Part shown: positions 7,493-15,726 of the stretch, one piece after another
Layout of the letters: the number at the start of each line of letters is the position of its first letter
Position numbering within the stretch: position 1 is the stretch's first letter
DNA from: Prevotellaceae bacterium UBA4372
GTDB lineage: Bacteria; Bacteroidota; Bacteroidia; Bacteroidales; Bacteroidaceae
Assembly (NCBI GenBank): GCA_002391275.1
Contig: DGSC01000015.1
Location: 1 to 28,039 of the forward strand
Reading direction: 5' to 3'
DNA length: 28,039 nucleotides
Translations under genes and position numbers: made by a program
The notes under the pieces: model-generated
The model's input: only the letters and a program-made list of their open reading frames with translations
What the model was told of the DNA's origin: nothing
Database searches by the model: none

Positions 7493-7639
7493 ATGGCACA
7501 GACAAAGTACCAATCTGCAGCGTTAGAATACGCGAAATATTATCTCGACAGAATTTTCGAGATGGAAGATTACATGGGGCAGAAATTAGAGAAAACAATA
7601 GATACTATTGTAGAAAAAAAGTTGCAGAATCATTTGTAA
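7493..7639 (+). CDS. 48-aa small protein, unknown function
   Basis: An open frame of 48 codons starts MAQTKYQSAALEYAKYYL and ends KKLQNHL. It is charged and strongly helical in character, with no signal peptide or cysteine, so it should be cytoplasmic. It lies between a promoter box (7436) and the secreted-protein gene at 7696, in the same direction, with a 56-bp gap. The ribosome binding site is weak, as is usual in Bacteroidetes. I do not recognise a family. The regular spacing of hydrophobic residues (ALEYAKYYLDRIFEM) favours a real amphipathic helix over chance, but a conserved leader region with an accidental frame is possible. Confidence 0.5.
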   Translation: MAQTKYQSAALEYAKYYLDRIFEMEDYMGQKLEKTIDTIVEKKLQNHL

Positions 7640-7695
7640 CCTCATTCTGAGAGATATTATTCACCTTTATTAATTAACTTTAAAAACATCAAAAC

Positions 7696-8430
7696 ATGAG
7701 AACAGTTTTACAAAGATGGAAAAGCACATTGCAGATTGCAATCGCATCTCTGCTTGTGTCCATTCCGAGTGTGGCTGCTAATCAGGATGTCATGTGCTTA
7801 AAGACCAATAAGGGAACTTATTTCCCTGTTGTTCGTGTGAGCATGATGGTTGTTACTGATGGTGGCACACAGTTCGACATCCTGTTAAAGGATGGTCAAG
7901 GCGAAGCTGGTGTCGAAAGCGTCAGCTTTGAGAAGCATAACGTAGACATCAACTTTGATGACTACAGGCAAAATTCTGATGGCACGCCTTACATAGACAT
8001 GACTAAACCTGTTTATATGTACACTAATACAGGTAAGTTCTGGCTGGTTAAGGATATGCCAGTTATCAATGTTCAAGAAGGCTCAAACCTCATGGACGTG
8101 AAAGTGGGCGGTGATGAAGCCAAAGGCGTTGCCGGTGTCTTCTTCTACCGCGGAACCGAAGATGGCTTGAATGAGGCTGTTACGGGTATCAACAACCCTG
8201 TGACAGCTCAGGCTACTGAAAAACTTCAGCTCTTGACTCCTATCAGTGAGCAGATGATTGTTTCTGGTTGTGGTAATGCTAGTTTGGCTATTGTTTATTC
8301 CCTCGATGGTAAGAAGATGACCGACGCCCCCGTTGCCAACGGCGTGACCACAGTATCCGTTCGCCAACTGCCTAAAGGCGCTTATGTGCTTCGTGTAGGT
8401 AATAAGGCTATGAAATTCATTAAAAAATAA
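7696..8430 (+). CDS. Secreted protein with sorting-like tail, unknown function
   Basis: The 244-aa product has a signal peptide ending near residue 28 (LLVSIPSVAA). A compact beta-rich N-terminal part follows (CLKTNKGTYFPVVRVSMM, ILLKDGQ) and a middle part with many aspartates. Its C-terminal ~50 residues (IVYSLDGKKM, then LPKGAYVLRVGNKAMKFIKK) match the general form of Bacteroidetes type IX secretion C-terminal domains. It is therefore probably exported and either released or surface attached. It is the second gene of the apparent operon starting at 7493, with 31 bp to the next gene. No enzymatic motif is visible and I do not recognise a named family for the N-terminal part. Confidence 0.75.
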   Translation: MRTVLQRWKSTLQIAIASLLVSIPSVAANQDVMCLKTNKGTYFPVVRVSMMVVTDGGTQFDILLKDGQGEAGVESVSFEKHNVDINFDDYRQNSDGTPYIDMTKPVYMYTNTGKFWLVKDMPVINVQEGSNLMDVKVGGDEAKGVAGVFFYRGTEDGLNEAVTGINNPVTAQATEKLQLLTPISEQMIVSGCGNASLAIVYSLDGKKMTDAPVANGVTTVSVRQLPKGAYVLRVGNKAMKFIKK

Positions 8431-8461
8431 CCATTATTTAAACTTTTAGCTTTAAAAGACT

Positions 8462-9598
8462 ATGAAAAAAATATTATCAGCTTTTGCCATGGCTGCTTTT
8501 GCTATGACAAGCTACGCACAGACTACCCAGCAGTATTTCCGTGTTGAGTTTACAATGCCTATCGTTAGCGATGGTTCTGGTGGCGCTACCAGCGTTGCTT
8601 CAGGTATGAAGGATGACTATACCTATTGTAATCCTGAGCATCAGTATCTCGATTTCCAGGCTGGCGGTAACATCGTAACTGTTGGCACCAATTCACCCCG
8701 CGATAATAGCGGCAAGAACGGTACAGCACTGCCTATGTCATTCCGTAGTACAACTACCTCTTACACTGCAAACTCCGCTTTCTATCTTGACAACAGCCGT
8801 ACAGCCCAGTACAACACTTCGCAAGGCCGTCCTGAAGTGGCAAAATATCCTTATCAGGTAGATAGAATCAAGAAGATTACAGCCTATTCTATTCCCGTTC
8901 AAAAGGTTTCTCTGATAGACTCAACTCAGACTCATGAGATCACTTTCGTCGGCGATGGCAAGAAATACAAGGTTTCTGAGTTCACATTCAATCGTCTGCC
9001 CCGCAACGTAGCCGAACTGAAGACTCTGATGGAAAATGCTGACGGCACTCGTGTAGCAGCTACCCAAAACCCGATGTTTATTGCAGCTGTGATGTATCTC
9101 GTATGGCCTCGTCTGCTTGACTGCAGTCAGGACTGCCGTGATATGATCGACTATCTTTACGGTGCGCAGTACAAGAGCCTGAATACCTATGGTATTTCTA
9201 ATCAGAGCTTCCAGAACGTCTGCATTGGTCACTTCAATAAGGACGCTAATAGTTTCTATGAGCACTACCAGCTGTTCCAGTTCTTCGACGGTGCTACTCC
9301 TGATAACCAGTATAAGCCTAATGGCAAGGGTTATGGCTATGATAATGGCCCGTACAAGGTACGTGTGGCTTGGAGCAACATTGCTCCCACAGAGCATTCT
9401 TCTCAGTTGAACTGCACTATCTGCAACTTCCTGCTGATGCCTAACCCCAGCGGCACTTCCAAAGCAGAAATTTCATTTGAGGATCCTGTACCTCACGTAG
9501 TGAAAGTTAGAGGTACCAACAAGAACGGTTTCTTCTTCTTCAGCAATGAGAAGACCTACTATGCAAAGGGTAAGGATCAGCGCGATGCAGATTTCTAA
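8462..9598 (+). CDS. Secreted protein, possibly DUF6935-like
   Basis: The 378-aa product has a clear signal peptide (MKKILSAFAMAAFAMTSYAQ) and no membrane helix or sorting tail. Residues about 185-305 contain the order ATQNPMFIAAVMYLVW, a conserved-looking DMIDYLYGAQ, FFDGATPDNQYKPNG and GPYKVRVAW. From memory this resembles the Bacteroidales DUF6935 family (FxGATPxNxYxP followed by PYxIxV), but this was not searched and may be wrong. The function is unknown. It is the last gene of the operon, followed about 30 bp later by a strong terminator. Lack of the tail present on its neighbour suggests the two proteins end up in different places, perhaps periplasm versus surface. Confidence 0.75.
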   Translation: MKKILSAFAMAAFAMTSYAQTTQQYFRVEFTMPIVSDGSGGATSVASGMKDDYTYCNPEHQYLDFQAGGNIVTVGTNSPRDNSGKNGTALPMSFRSTTTSYTANSAFYLDNSRTAQYNTSQGRPEVAKYPYQVDRIKKITAYSIPVQKVSLIDSTQTHEITFVGDGKKYKVSEFTFNRLPRNVAELKTLMENADGTRVAATQNPMFIAAVMYLVWPRLLDCSQDCRDMIDYLYGAQYKSLNTYGISNQSFQNVCIGHFNKDANSFYEHYQLFQFFDGATPDNQYKPNGKGYGYDNGPYKVRVAWSNIAPTEHSSQLNCTICNFLLMPNPSGTSKAEISFEDPVPHVVKVRGTNKNGFFFFSNEKTYYAKGKDQRDADF

Positions 9599-9626
9599 GC
9601 CTAAGGTAATAGTTGCTTAAACTAAT

Positions 9627-9679
9627 AAAAAATCAGCGCTCTTGCAGTTGTTTGTGACTGGCAAGAGCGCTGATTTTTT
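9627..9679. terminator. Strong intrinsic terminator after the 8462 gene
   Basis: AATCAGCGCTCTTGC (9631-9645) pairs perfectly with GCAAGAGCGCTGATT (9661-9675). The stem is flanked by A and T runs, so it works in both directions. It ends the 7493-9598 operon. Confidence 0.9.
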
Positions 9680-9817
9680 TTATTTGAAACGATTATGTCC
9701 ATAGCAGTGACCAAGTAACTAATTATCGATGCAAAATCTGAATATCCCTGACGGCTTAAGCTATCGATGATTCCTTGGTATTTTTATTCCTGTTCGCTAA
9801 ACAGGCCCATAATCAAT

Positions 9818-10392
9818 AATTCTGCTGATGTCAATATCATCGTCAGAGCGTCCGAGCATTGGGTTGATGACCGCTTGGCTGCTTAACATCCTTGTTCACG
9901 ACTTAGGCAATTTAGCGATTTCTTTGTATGCTTTCAGGCAGAATCATCTGCTGCTACCGAGCACTGGAGCAGAGTTTAGCATCCTTTTTCGTAAGCTTTT
10001 GGGCGACTGTCTACTAAAAGAATGGAATCATCATCCGACGTTGAGGCCATGAAACCAGGTTCTTTAAGTGTTTTTGCTTGGTTAAAAACAGCAAAACATA
10101 CAAGTGTTTTGATTATTCCATGACCTTGGAACAATCATTCCATGACCATCGAATGATTGTTCCAAGGTCATGGAATAATCAAAACGGCTGGGCGCGCGCC
10201 TTGTTTTACTTGTAAGCAGACGGCAATAAAGAGGGCAAAGAGGGCTTGGCGGTTATAGTTTACGGTTTCATTTCATCGGCCGACCTACTGTGGAAGGCGA
10301 GCTGAAACTTGTCTGGTGTCGGCCCTAAATGTTGTAATGCAAAGGCTTGGAACAGCCGCACTTGTGTTTGGCGGGCAGTAATAATTTTATTA
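9818..10392 (+). repeat. Dispersed repeat, copy 1
   Basis: About 575 bp is similar along its whole length to 23552-24192, in the same orientation. Shared blocks include CCTTGTTCACG, CTAAAAGAATGGAA, the 80-nt palindrome, TGTTTTACTT, AAAGAGGGC and CTTGTGTTTGGCGG. It starts with about 64-bp sub-repeats (9911-9974, then a partial unit from 9975). Reading frames inside are not conserved end to end between the copies, so it appears non-coding. Boundaries are estimated by eye. Between the terminator at 9679 and this repeat I see nothing else. Confidence 0.8.
10106..10185. repeat. Perfect 35-bp inverted repeat, copy 1
   Basis: The left arm 10106-10140 and right arm 10151-10185 are fully complementary around the 10-nt loop CATGACCATC. 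All 80 nt are identical to 23902-23981. The motif ATTCCATGACC occurs twice, 22 bp apart (10115 and 10137). Confidence 0.95.
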
Positions 10393-10462
10393 GAAGGGAT
10401 GTTTTTTGGGCGAGAACCTTTTTTTTTTTCTTGTTTCAAGAGTCAAACTCGTAAAAATGTTT

Positions 10463-10470
10463 TACCTTTG
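10463..10470 (+). promoter_or_regulatory. -7 promoter box of aspS
   Basis: TACCTTTG lies 31 nt before the aspS ATG at 10502. It is inside the longer open frame from 10406, supporting the downstream start. Confidence 0.65.
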
Positions 10471-10501
10471 CCGAAAATATTCTCATATTTTATTTATTAA
10501 T

Positions 10502-12265
10502 ATGTATAGAACTCACACTTGTGGCGAACTTCGAATCGCCAATGTTGGCCAGACGGTGACGCTGGCCGGATGGGTGCAGCGCACCCGCAAGATGGGCGGC
10601 ATGACTTTTGTGGACATGCGCGACCGCTACGGCATTACTCAGATTGTCTTTGAGGAGGCTACCAACCAAGAACTCTGCGAACAGGCCAATCACCTCGGCC
10701 GCGAATATGTCGTTCAGGTGACAGGTACCGTGAACGAGCGTTCGAATAAGAATAAAAACCTGTCTACGGGCGACATCGAGATTATCGCCACGGAGCTGCG
10801 GGTGCTGAATGAGAGTGTCACGCCTCCATTCACTATTGAGGATCAGAGCGACGGCGGCGACGATCTGCGCATGAAGTATCGCTATCTGGATCTTCGTCGT
10901 ACACCCGTGCGCCGTAACTTGGAACTGCGCCACAAGATGACCATGGAGGTGCGCCGCTATCTCGACAGTCTCGGCTTTCTGGAAATAGAAACGCCTATGC
11001 TCATTGGCTCCACGCCAGAAGGTGCCCGAGACTTCGTAGTGCCCTCACGTATGAATCCCGGCCAGTTCTATGCCTTGCCGCAAAGCCCTCAGACGCTGAA
11101 GCAGCTTTTGATGGTCTCGGGTATGGATCGCTATTTCCAGATTGTGAAATGCTTCCGCGACGAGGACCTGCGCGCCGATCGCCAGCCAGAGTTCACACAG
11201 ATCGACTGCGAGATGAGCTTCGTCACGCAGGAGGATATCCTTCAGACTTTCGAGGGAATGGCTAAGCACCTCTTCCGCGAACTGCGTGGCATTGAGCTCG
11301 AAGGTGCTTTCCCCCGTATGACGTGGGCTGACGCCATGAAGTACTATGGCAGTGACAAGCCCGACACACGCTTCGAGATGAAGTTCGTAGAGCTGAAGGA
11401 CCTTTTTGCCAAGGCTCCTGGCTTCAGCGTCTTCGACGAGGCCAAATATATCGGCGGCATCTGTGCCAAAGGTCAGGCCGTCTACACCCGCAAACAAATT
11501 GACCAGCTGACAGATTTCGTTAAGCGTCCGCAGATTGGTGCCAAGGGACTTGTCTATGCCCGTGTCAACGAGGATGGTAGTGTAAAGTCGAGCGTCGATA
11601 AGTTCTACGGCGAGGAGGTGCTTGCGGCGTTGAAGGAGGCTATGCATGCCGAGCCGGGCGATCTCATACTGATTCTTTCGGGCGACGATGCCATGAAGAC
11701 GCGCAAGCAACTGTGTGAGTTGCGCCTTGAGATGGGCGCCCGCATGGGACTACGCGACAAGAATAAGTTCTCGCTGCTGTGGGTAATCGACTTCCCGATG
11801 TTCGAATGGAGCGAGGAAGAAGGTCGACTCATGGCAACCCACCATCCGTTCACTCACCCCAAGGACGAGGATATCCCCTTGCTCGACACAGACCCTGCGG
11901 CCGTTCGTGCTGATGCTTATGACATGGTGTGCAACGGTGTTGAAGTAGGTGGCGGCTCAATTCGTATCCACGACCCAGAGCTGCAGGATAAGATGTTCCG
12001 CATCCTCGGCTTTACTGAGGAGCGTGCACAGGAGCAGTTCGGCTTCCTGATGAACGCTTTCAAGTACGGTGCACCGCCTCACGGAGGTCTTGCCTACGGT
12101 CTTGACCGCTGGGTTAGCCTCTTTGCCGGTCTGGATAGTATCCGCGACTGCATAGCCTTCCCGAAGAACAACAGCGGCCGCGACGTCATGCTCGACGCCC
12201 CGGCATGTCTGGAGCAGAAGCAACTGGACGAACTGTATCTGGACATCAAGAAGTTGCCTGAATAA
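10502..12265 (+). CDS. aspS: Aspartate--tRNA ligase
   Basis: The 587-aa protein charges tRNA-Asp with aspartate in the cytoplasm. An OB-fold anticodon-binding domain comes first (TCGELRIANVGQTVTLAGWV). The class II catalytic core follows, with motif 2 at 218-235 (FRDEDLRADRQPEFTQID) and motif 3 near 528-537 (GGLAYGLDRW). A GAD-type insertion between them is typical of bacterial enzymes. The C-terminal phrase APACLEQKQLDELYLDI is characteristic of the family. The start at 10502 fits the known N-terminus; the upstream extension from 10406 overlaps the promoter. Its stop overlaps the next gene's ATG by one base (TAATG), implying translational coupling. Confidence 0.97.
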   Translation: MYRTHTCGELRIANVGQTVTLAGWVQRTRKMGGMTFVDMRDRYGITQIVFEEATNQELCEQANHLGREYVVQVTGTVNERSNKNKNLSTGDIEIIATELRVLNESVTPPFTIEDQSDGGDDLRMKYRYLDLRRTPVRRNLELRHKMTMEVRRYLDSLGFLEIETPMLIGSTPEGARDFVVPSRMNPGQFYALPQSPQTLKQLLMVSGMDRYFQIVKCFRDEDLRADRQPEFTQIDCEMSFVTQEDILQTFEGMAKHLFRELRGIELEGAFPRMTWADAMKYYGSDKPDTRFEMKFVELKDLFAKAPGFSVFDEAKYIGGICAKGQAVYTRKQIDQLTDFVKRPQIGAKGLVYARVNEDGSVKSSVDKFYGEEVLAALKEAMHAEPGDLILILSGDDAMKTRKQLCELRLEMGARMGLRDKNKFSLLWVIDFPMFEWSEEEGRLMATHHPFTHPKDEDIPLLDTDPAAVRADAYDMVCNGVEVGGGSIRIHDPELQDKMFRILGFTEERAQEQFGFLMNAFKYGAPPHGGLAYGLDRWVSLFAGLDSIRDCIAFPKNNSGRDVMLDAPACLEQKQLDELYLDIKKLPE

Positions 12266-12558
12266 TGGAAACCGTCAACAATATGCAGCAGGGTGTAGAG
12301 GGCATTCAGCATACCCTCTACACCTGCCAAGGCACCTGCTCGAAAGCCATTGAGGTGACGGCTAAGGACGGCATCATCGAGAATGTCACCTTTTACGGTG
12401 GCTGCAACGGTAATACTAAAGGCCTGTCGCAGATCGTGCGTGGCATGAAGGTAGACGAGGTGATAGCCCGACTGAAAGGAACCACTTGCGGAGCACGTCC
12501 CACCAGTTGCCCTGATCAGCTGACGCGGGCACTGGAACAGTTGAGAAATGAAAATTGA
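12265..12558 (+). CDS. TSCPD domain-containing protein (TIGR03905-like)
   Basis: The 97-aa product carries the TSCPD-domain hallmarks: TLYTCQGTCSKAIEV, VTFYGGCNGNTKGLSQIV, and the eponymous PTSCPDQL near residues 80-87. Several cysteines (TCQGTC, GGC, TTCG, SC) suggest metal binding or redox activity, but the role of stand-alone TSCPD proteins is not established; related domains are found at the C-terminus of some ribonucleotide reductases. The start overlaps the aspS stop, so the two are co-translated. The last codons (LRNEN) come from a GAGAAATGAAAATTGA stretch resembling the low-complexity repeats elsewhere in the window. Confidence 0.85.
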   Translation: METVNNMQQGVEGIQHTLYTCQGTCSKAIEVTAKDGIIENVTFYGGCNGNTKGLSQIVRGMKVDEVIARLKGTTCGARPTSCPDQLTRALEQLRNEN

Positions 12559-12570
12559 ACATTAGCACCT

Positions 12571-12990
12571 ATGCGCAGCTACACATCATACATTTTACAG
12601 TTTGCCATCATCATTGGCTCCGTGGCATCAATGATGATGGCTTGCACCGAATCTTTTGAGGAACGGTGTCGTCGCGAGGCTCGTGAGTATAGTGAGCGTG
12701 AATGTCCTCGGATGATCGAAAAGTTTATTCGAATGGATAGCATGACTTTCGTTAATGAGCCTGTCGGTTTTGTCTATTATTACACGGTGTTAGGTGAATT
12801 TGATAATAAGGCGCTGCTTAGTGACGAGCTCGTAGAAACATTTCGCGCTGAACTTTTGAATAATATCCGCAATGATATCAACATGAAGCGCTATAAAGAA
12901 AAGGGCTTTACCTTTACTTATAGTTACCAATCGGGCTCAACAGGAGAACCATTCATCGAGGCTTCTTTTGGTCCGGATGATTATAAGTGA
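12571..12990 (+). CDS. Small putative lipoprotein
   Basis: The 139-aa product has a hydrophobic N-terminus ending in a lipobox-like MMAC (cysteine near residue 25), so it is likely a lipid-anchored envelope protein. The mature part starts with a charged helix (ESFEERCRREAREYSERECP) and continues as an alpha/beta domain with VGFVYYYTVLGEFD and GFTFTYSYQSGSTGEP. Proteins with this pattern (a pair of cysteines in the first helix, then YYYTL and YxYxS strands) are, from memory, frequent in Bacteroidales and uncharacterised. It follows the TSCPD gene by 12 bp and is probably in the aspS operon. Confidence 0.7.
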   Translation: MRSYTSYILQFAIIIGSVASMMMACTESFEERCRREAREYSERECPRMIEKFIRMDSMTFVNEPVGFVYYYTVLGEFDNKALLSDELVETFRAELLNNIRNDINMKRYKEKGFTFTYSYQSGSTGEPFIEASFGPDDYK

Positions 12991-13035
12991 TAGTTGACGA
13001 GGATTTAAGATTGAACTATAAACTACTAACACAAT

Positions 13036-15714
13036 ATGATTATGAAACGACTTTTTATGTTCTCACTGCTGACAGTCGGTCTGTCTGTAGCTTTGCTGGC
13101 AAAGAATACGACTCAGACTGTGGCTCAAGTGACAGAGCCCGTCAGCCTAACTGAAGCCGTAGATTACCACATCACAGGCACACAACCTTTTAGCACGACA
13201 GGATCCATCGACATTATAAATACAGATAATGCGGTAGTCATTATCGATAACCTGAAACCTTCGAAGGCCAAGGCTTATCTGAGTTACATTAAAATCAATG
13301 GGGTTACAGCCAAGGATGGATCCAACTGCCAGTTGAAGCTCTACAACCGAGGAGCTATCATTTTGCCTTACGGAGGCAGCACTTTCCGTCCTCTTACCGT
13401 TTTCGACGGTGCTAACTTCGAGGGAGAAAGCTTCAATGCACTTACCGAAGGACATTCTGGAGGCTACATGAAGAATGTGCCTACAGCTTGGAACAACCGC
13501 ATCCAAAGCTTCAAACTCAAACGCGGCTACATGGTCACCTTTGCACTAAAGAAAGGCGGTAGGGGTTACAGCCGATGCTTCATTGCAGCCGATGCCGACC
13601 TCGAGGTTACGCTTCCTGCGTTGATGGCTGGACGTATCTCGTCATACCGCATCTTCAAGTGGTATGATGTTACGAAAGTGGCTTTGGCAAACGATACCAG
13701 GGCTGATGCTGTTGATAAACTCAATGTCACCAGCTGCTACAGTTTCGGCAAGGGCGAGAGCCGACTGCCCGATGCAGAATGTGTTCCTCATCACATCTAT
13801 GAAGACTGGCCCTCGTCAGCTGATTGTGGCAACCAGAACTACTCTTGCCACCTGAAGACCAACAACGAGCCGGGCAACAGTGCTGACGACCGTCCTCAGG
13901 ATGTTGCTACTATCCTGAATAACTGGGAGAATCTCATGCGTACGGGAATGCGTCTATGCTCTCCGTCATCCCATGATGGATCACTGGGTCATCTGCGCCA
14001 ATGTCTCGACAGTATTGATGCACGCGGTTGGCGTTGCGACATCATCGACCTCCACTGCTACTGGCCCGAAAGTTCGTTCAACACCTGGAGCTTCTACGAT
14101 CAATGGGCCAACCACTATGGACGTCCCATCTGGATCTCTGAATGGGTGTGGGGAGCATCATGGAACAGCAACGGTGCCTTTGCTAATGGCGTTACAGAGG
14201 CTCAAAACCGCGATGCAGTAAAACGAATCACCACAAACCTTAACAACTGGGACTGCATCGAGCGTTATTTCTACTGGAACAGTGAACGTGACCCAAGCCG
14301 AATCTACAAGGACGGCAGACTCACGGCCGCTGGTGAGTACTACGCATCTATCAATAGCGGACTGGCTTACAACAACTATAAGAACTACGTCCCCAAAGCG
14401 CCGCCTGCTTATGCTGTTAATGATTTAAGCACCACATTTAATGTGAAATATCAGATTTGCGAGCTCAAGTGGACTAATCGAAACGGTGATTTGGCTACGA
14501 CAGTCAGCCTTCAGCGCCGTATTGACGACAGCGCCTGGACAACCATAAAAGAGTGGACAGGTTCCGAGCTTGAAGATGAAACGGCAATGAGCTATAAGGA
14601 CAACATTGATAGTCCTGGAGCCTACGCTTATCGTATCGTTGAGAAACTGTATAATAACTCAACAAAGACCTCGAACATAGCTTATAATGTACTTGCCCTT
14701 ACGCAAGGTACCGATGCTATTCAATTTGGTTCTATCAATGCAAATGTTGATGACGAAAGTTTTGTCTATTTCAAGAGTCCATTTGACGAAGAGAATGAAC
14801 CAGTTGTTATATTCGGAAGTGTTAACAACAAGAACAATTCGGCTGGCTTGGTTGACAACCTTGTCAGCGTGAGCAAGGTTAACAATGCTTATACTTATTT
14901 CCGCTATAAGGCCATGAAATGGGCTCACGATGCTGATGTAACAACCAATGCTAAGATAACATCAAACTTCATTGTTGCCAAACCTGGCCGTGGAAAGCTC
15001 GGGAAACTGAACTACGAAGCCGGTTATGCAAGTAATGGAGAGACTTCATACCTTGGTTTTACACCCACTGAAGTGCGGTTCGCTCAGCCTTTCGAGACCG
15101 TTCCTGTAGTCATGGTCACCCCCATCAAATCGAGCGGAAACAATCCTGTGATGTGGCGTGTATGGGACGTAACGACCGAAGGCTTCAAGGTAGAACTAAT
15201 GTATGAGTCAAATATCACAACCGGAAAGACAGCCTGTCGCATGGGTTACCTCGCCATAGAGGAAGGTCAGGGCACAGATGGCGAGGCTATGTTGTACACT
15301 GTAGGTAAGAAAGAATTCACCTTCAAGGCCTCTGCTCAGTCGCTCGAATATCCCCGTGAGTTTGAAGAACCTAATCTGTTAGTTCAGCTGCAGACCTTTA
15401 ATCACGAAGCTTCTGCGATTCTGCGCGTAGGCTTATCATCTACACCTACACAGAACAGCCTCGTTTACATGCAGGTTGATAAGAGCAACACGGCGATGAC
15501 GCTCTCGTCGACAAGGTCGGCCACAGAAACAGTTGGCTATATCTTAATTAGCAATGCTACAGAAGAAGACCTGGCCAACGATGAGCCTGATGCTGTCCGT
15601 GATGTAGAATCATCAAGTCGCACACTTAATATCTATGATCTTAGTGGCCGTCATTCATTAGGAGTGGGTCGCGGTGTATATATCGTAGACGGAAAGAAAC
15701 TTGTTGTGAAATAG
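13036..15714 (+). CDS. Secreted GH128-like glycoside hydrolase, multidomain
   Basis: The 892-aa protein has a signal peptide in about the first 22 residues; MIMKRLF could start at either methionine. An N-terminal beta domain covers about 35-195. A glycoside hydrolase catalytic core (GH128-like, clan GH-A) covers about 200-445. Likely acid/base is E278 in KTNNEPG and nucleophile E369 in PIWISEW, with aromatics around WVWGASWNSNG. GH128 enzymes cut beta-1,3-glucan, so that is the probable substrate class. A fibronectin III-like domain lies at about 469-555 (CELKWTNRNGD, AYAYRIVEKL). The following ~230 residues form beta repeats of the kind F..PF...PVV, resembling H-type lectin or carbohydrate-binding domains. 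The tail (IYDLSGRH, then GRGVYIVDGKKLVVK) is a type IX-like sorting signal. No SusCD-like genes are nearby. Confidence 0.8.
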   Translation: MIMKRLFMFSLLTVGLSVALLAKNTTQTVAQVTEPVSLTEAVDYHITGTQPFSTTGSIDIINTDNAVVIIDNLKPSKAKAYLSYIKINGVTAKDGSNCQLKLYNRGAIILPYGGSTFRPLTVFDGANFEGESFNALTEGHSGGYMKNVPTAWNNRIQSFKLKRGYMVTFALKKGGRGYSRCFIAADADLEVTLPALMAGRISSYRIFKWYDVTKVALANDTRADAVDKLNVTSCYSFGKGESRLPDAECVPHHIYEDWPSSADCGNQNYSCHLKTNNEPGNSADDRPQDVATILNNWENLMRTGMRLCSPSSHDGSLGHLRQCLDSIDARGWRCDIIDLHCYWPESSFNTWSFYDQWANHYGRPIWISEWVWGASWNSNGAFANGVTEAQNRDAVKRITTNLNNWDCIERYFYWNSERDPSRIYKDGRLTAAGEYYASINSGLAYNNYKNYVPKAPPAYAVNDLSTTFNVKYQICELKWTNRNGDLATTVSLQRRIDDSAWTTIKEWTGSELEDETAMSYKDNIDSPGAYAYRIVEKLYNNSTKTSNIAYNVLALTQGTDAIQFGSINANVDDESFVYFKSPFDEENEPVVIFGSVNNKNNSAGLVDNLVSVSKVNNAYTYFRYKAMKWAHDADVTTNAKITSNFIVAKPGRGKLGKLNYEAGYASNGETSYLGFTPTEVRFAQPFETVPVVMVTPIKSSGNNPVMWRVWDVTTEGFKVELMYESNITTGKTACRMGYLAIEEGQGTDGEAMLYTVGKKEFTFKASAQSLEYPREFEEPNLLVQLQTFNHEASAILRVGLSSTPTQNSLVYMQVDKSNTAMTLSSTRSATETVGYILISNATEEDLANDEPDAVRDVESSSRTLNIYDLSGRHSLGVGRGVYIVDGKKLVVK

Positions 15715-15726
15715 CAACGTTCTTGT

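Noticed and set aside
9828..10052. Coding frames inside the dispersed repeats (also 23613-23930 and 23707-23919)
   Set aside because: Frames are not preserved between the two copies; only short phrases such as LLKEW match, which follows from DNA similarity.
10106..10185. Palindrome as an ordinary terminator
   Set aside because: The stem is far longer than needed and lacks a T run, and strong separate terminators already exist at 9627 and 23466; a secondary termination role is still possible.
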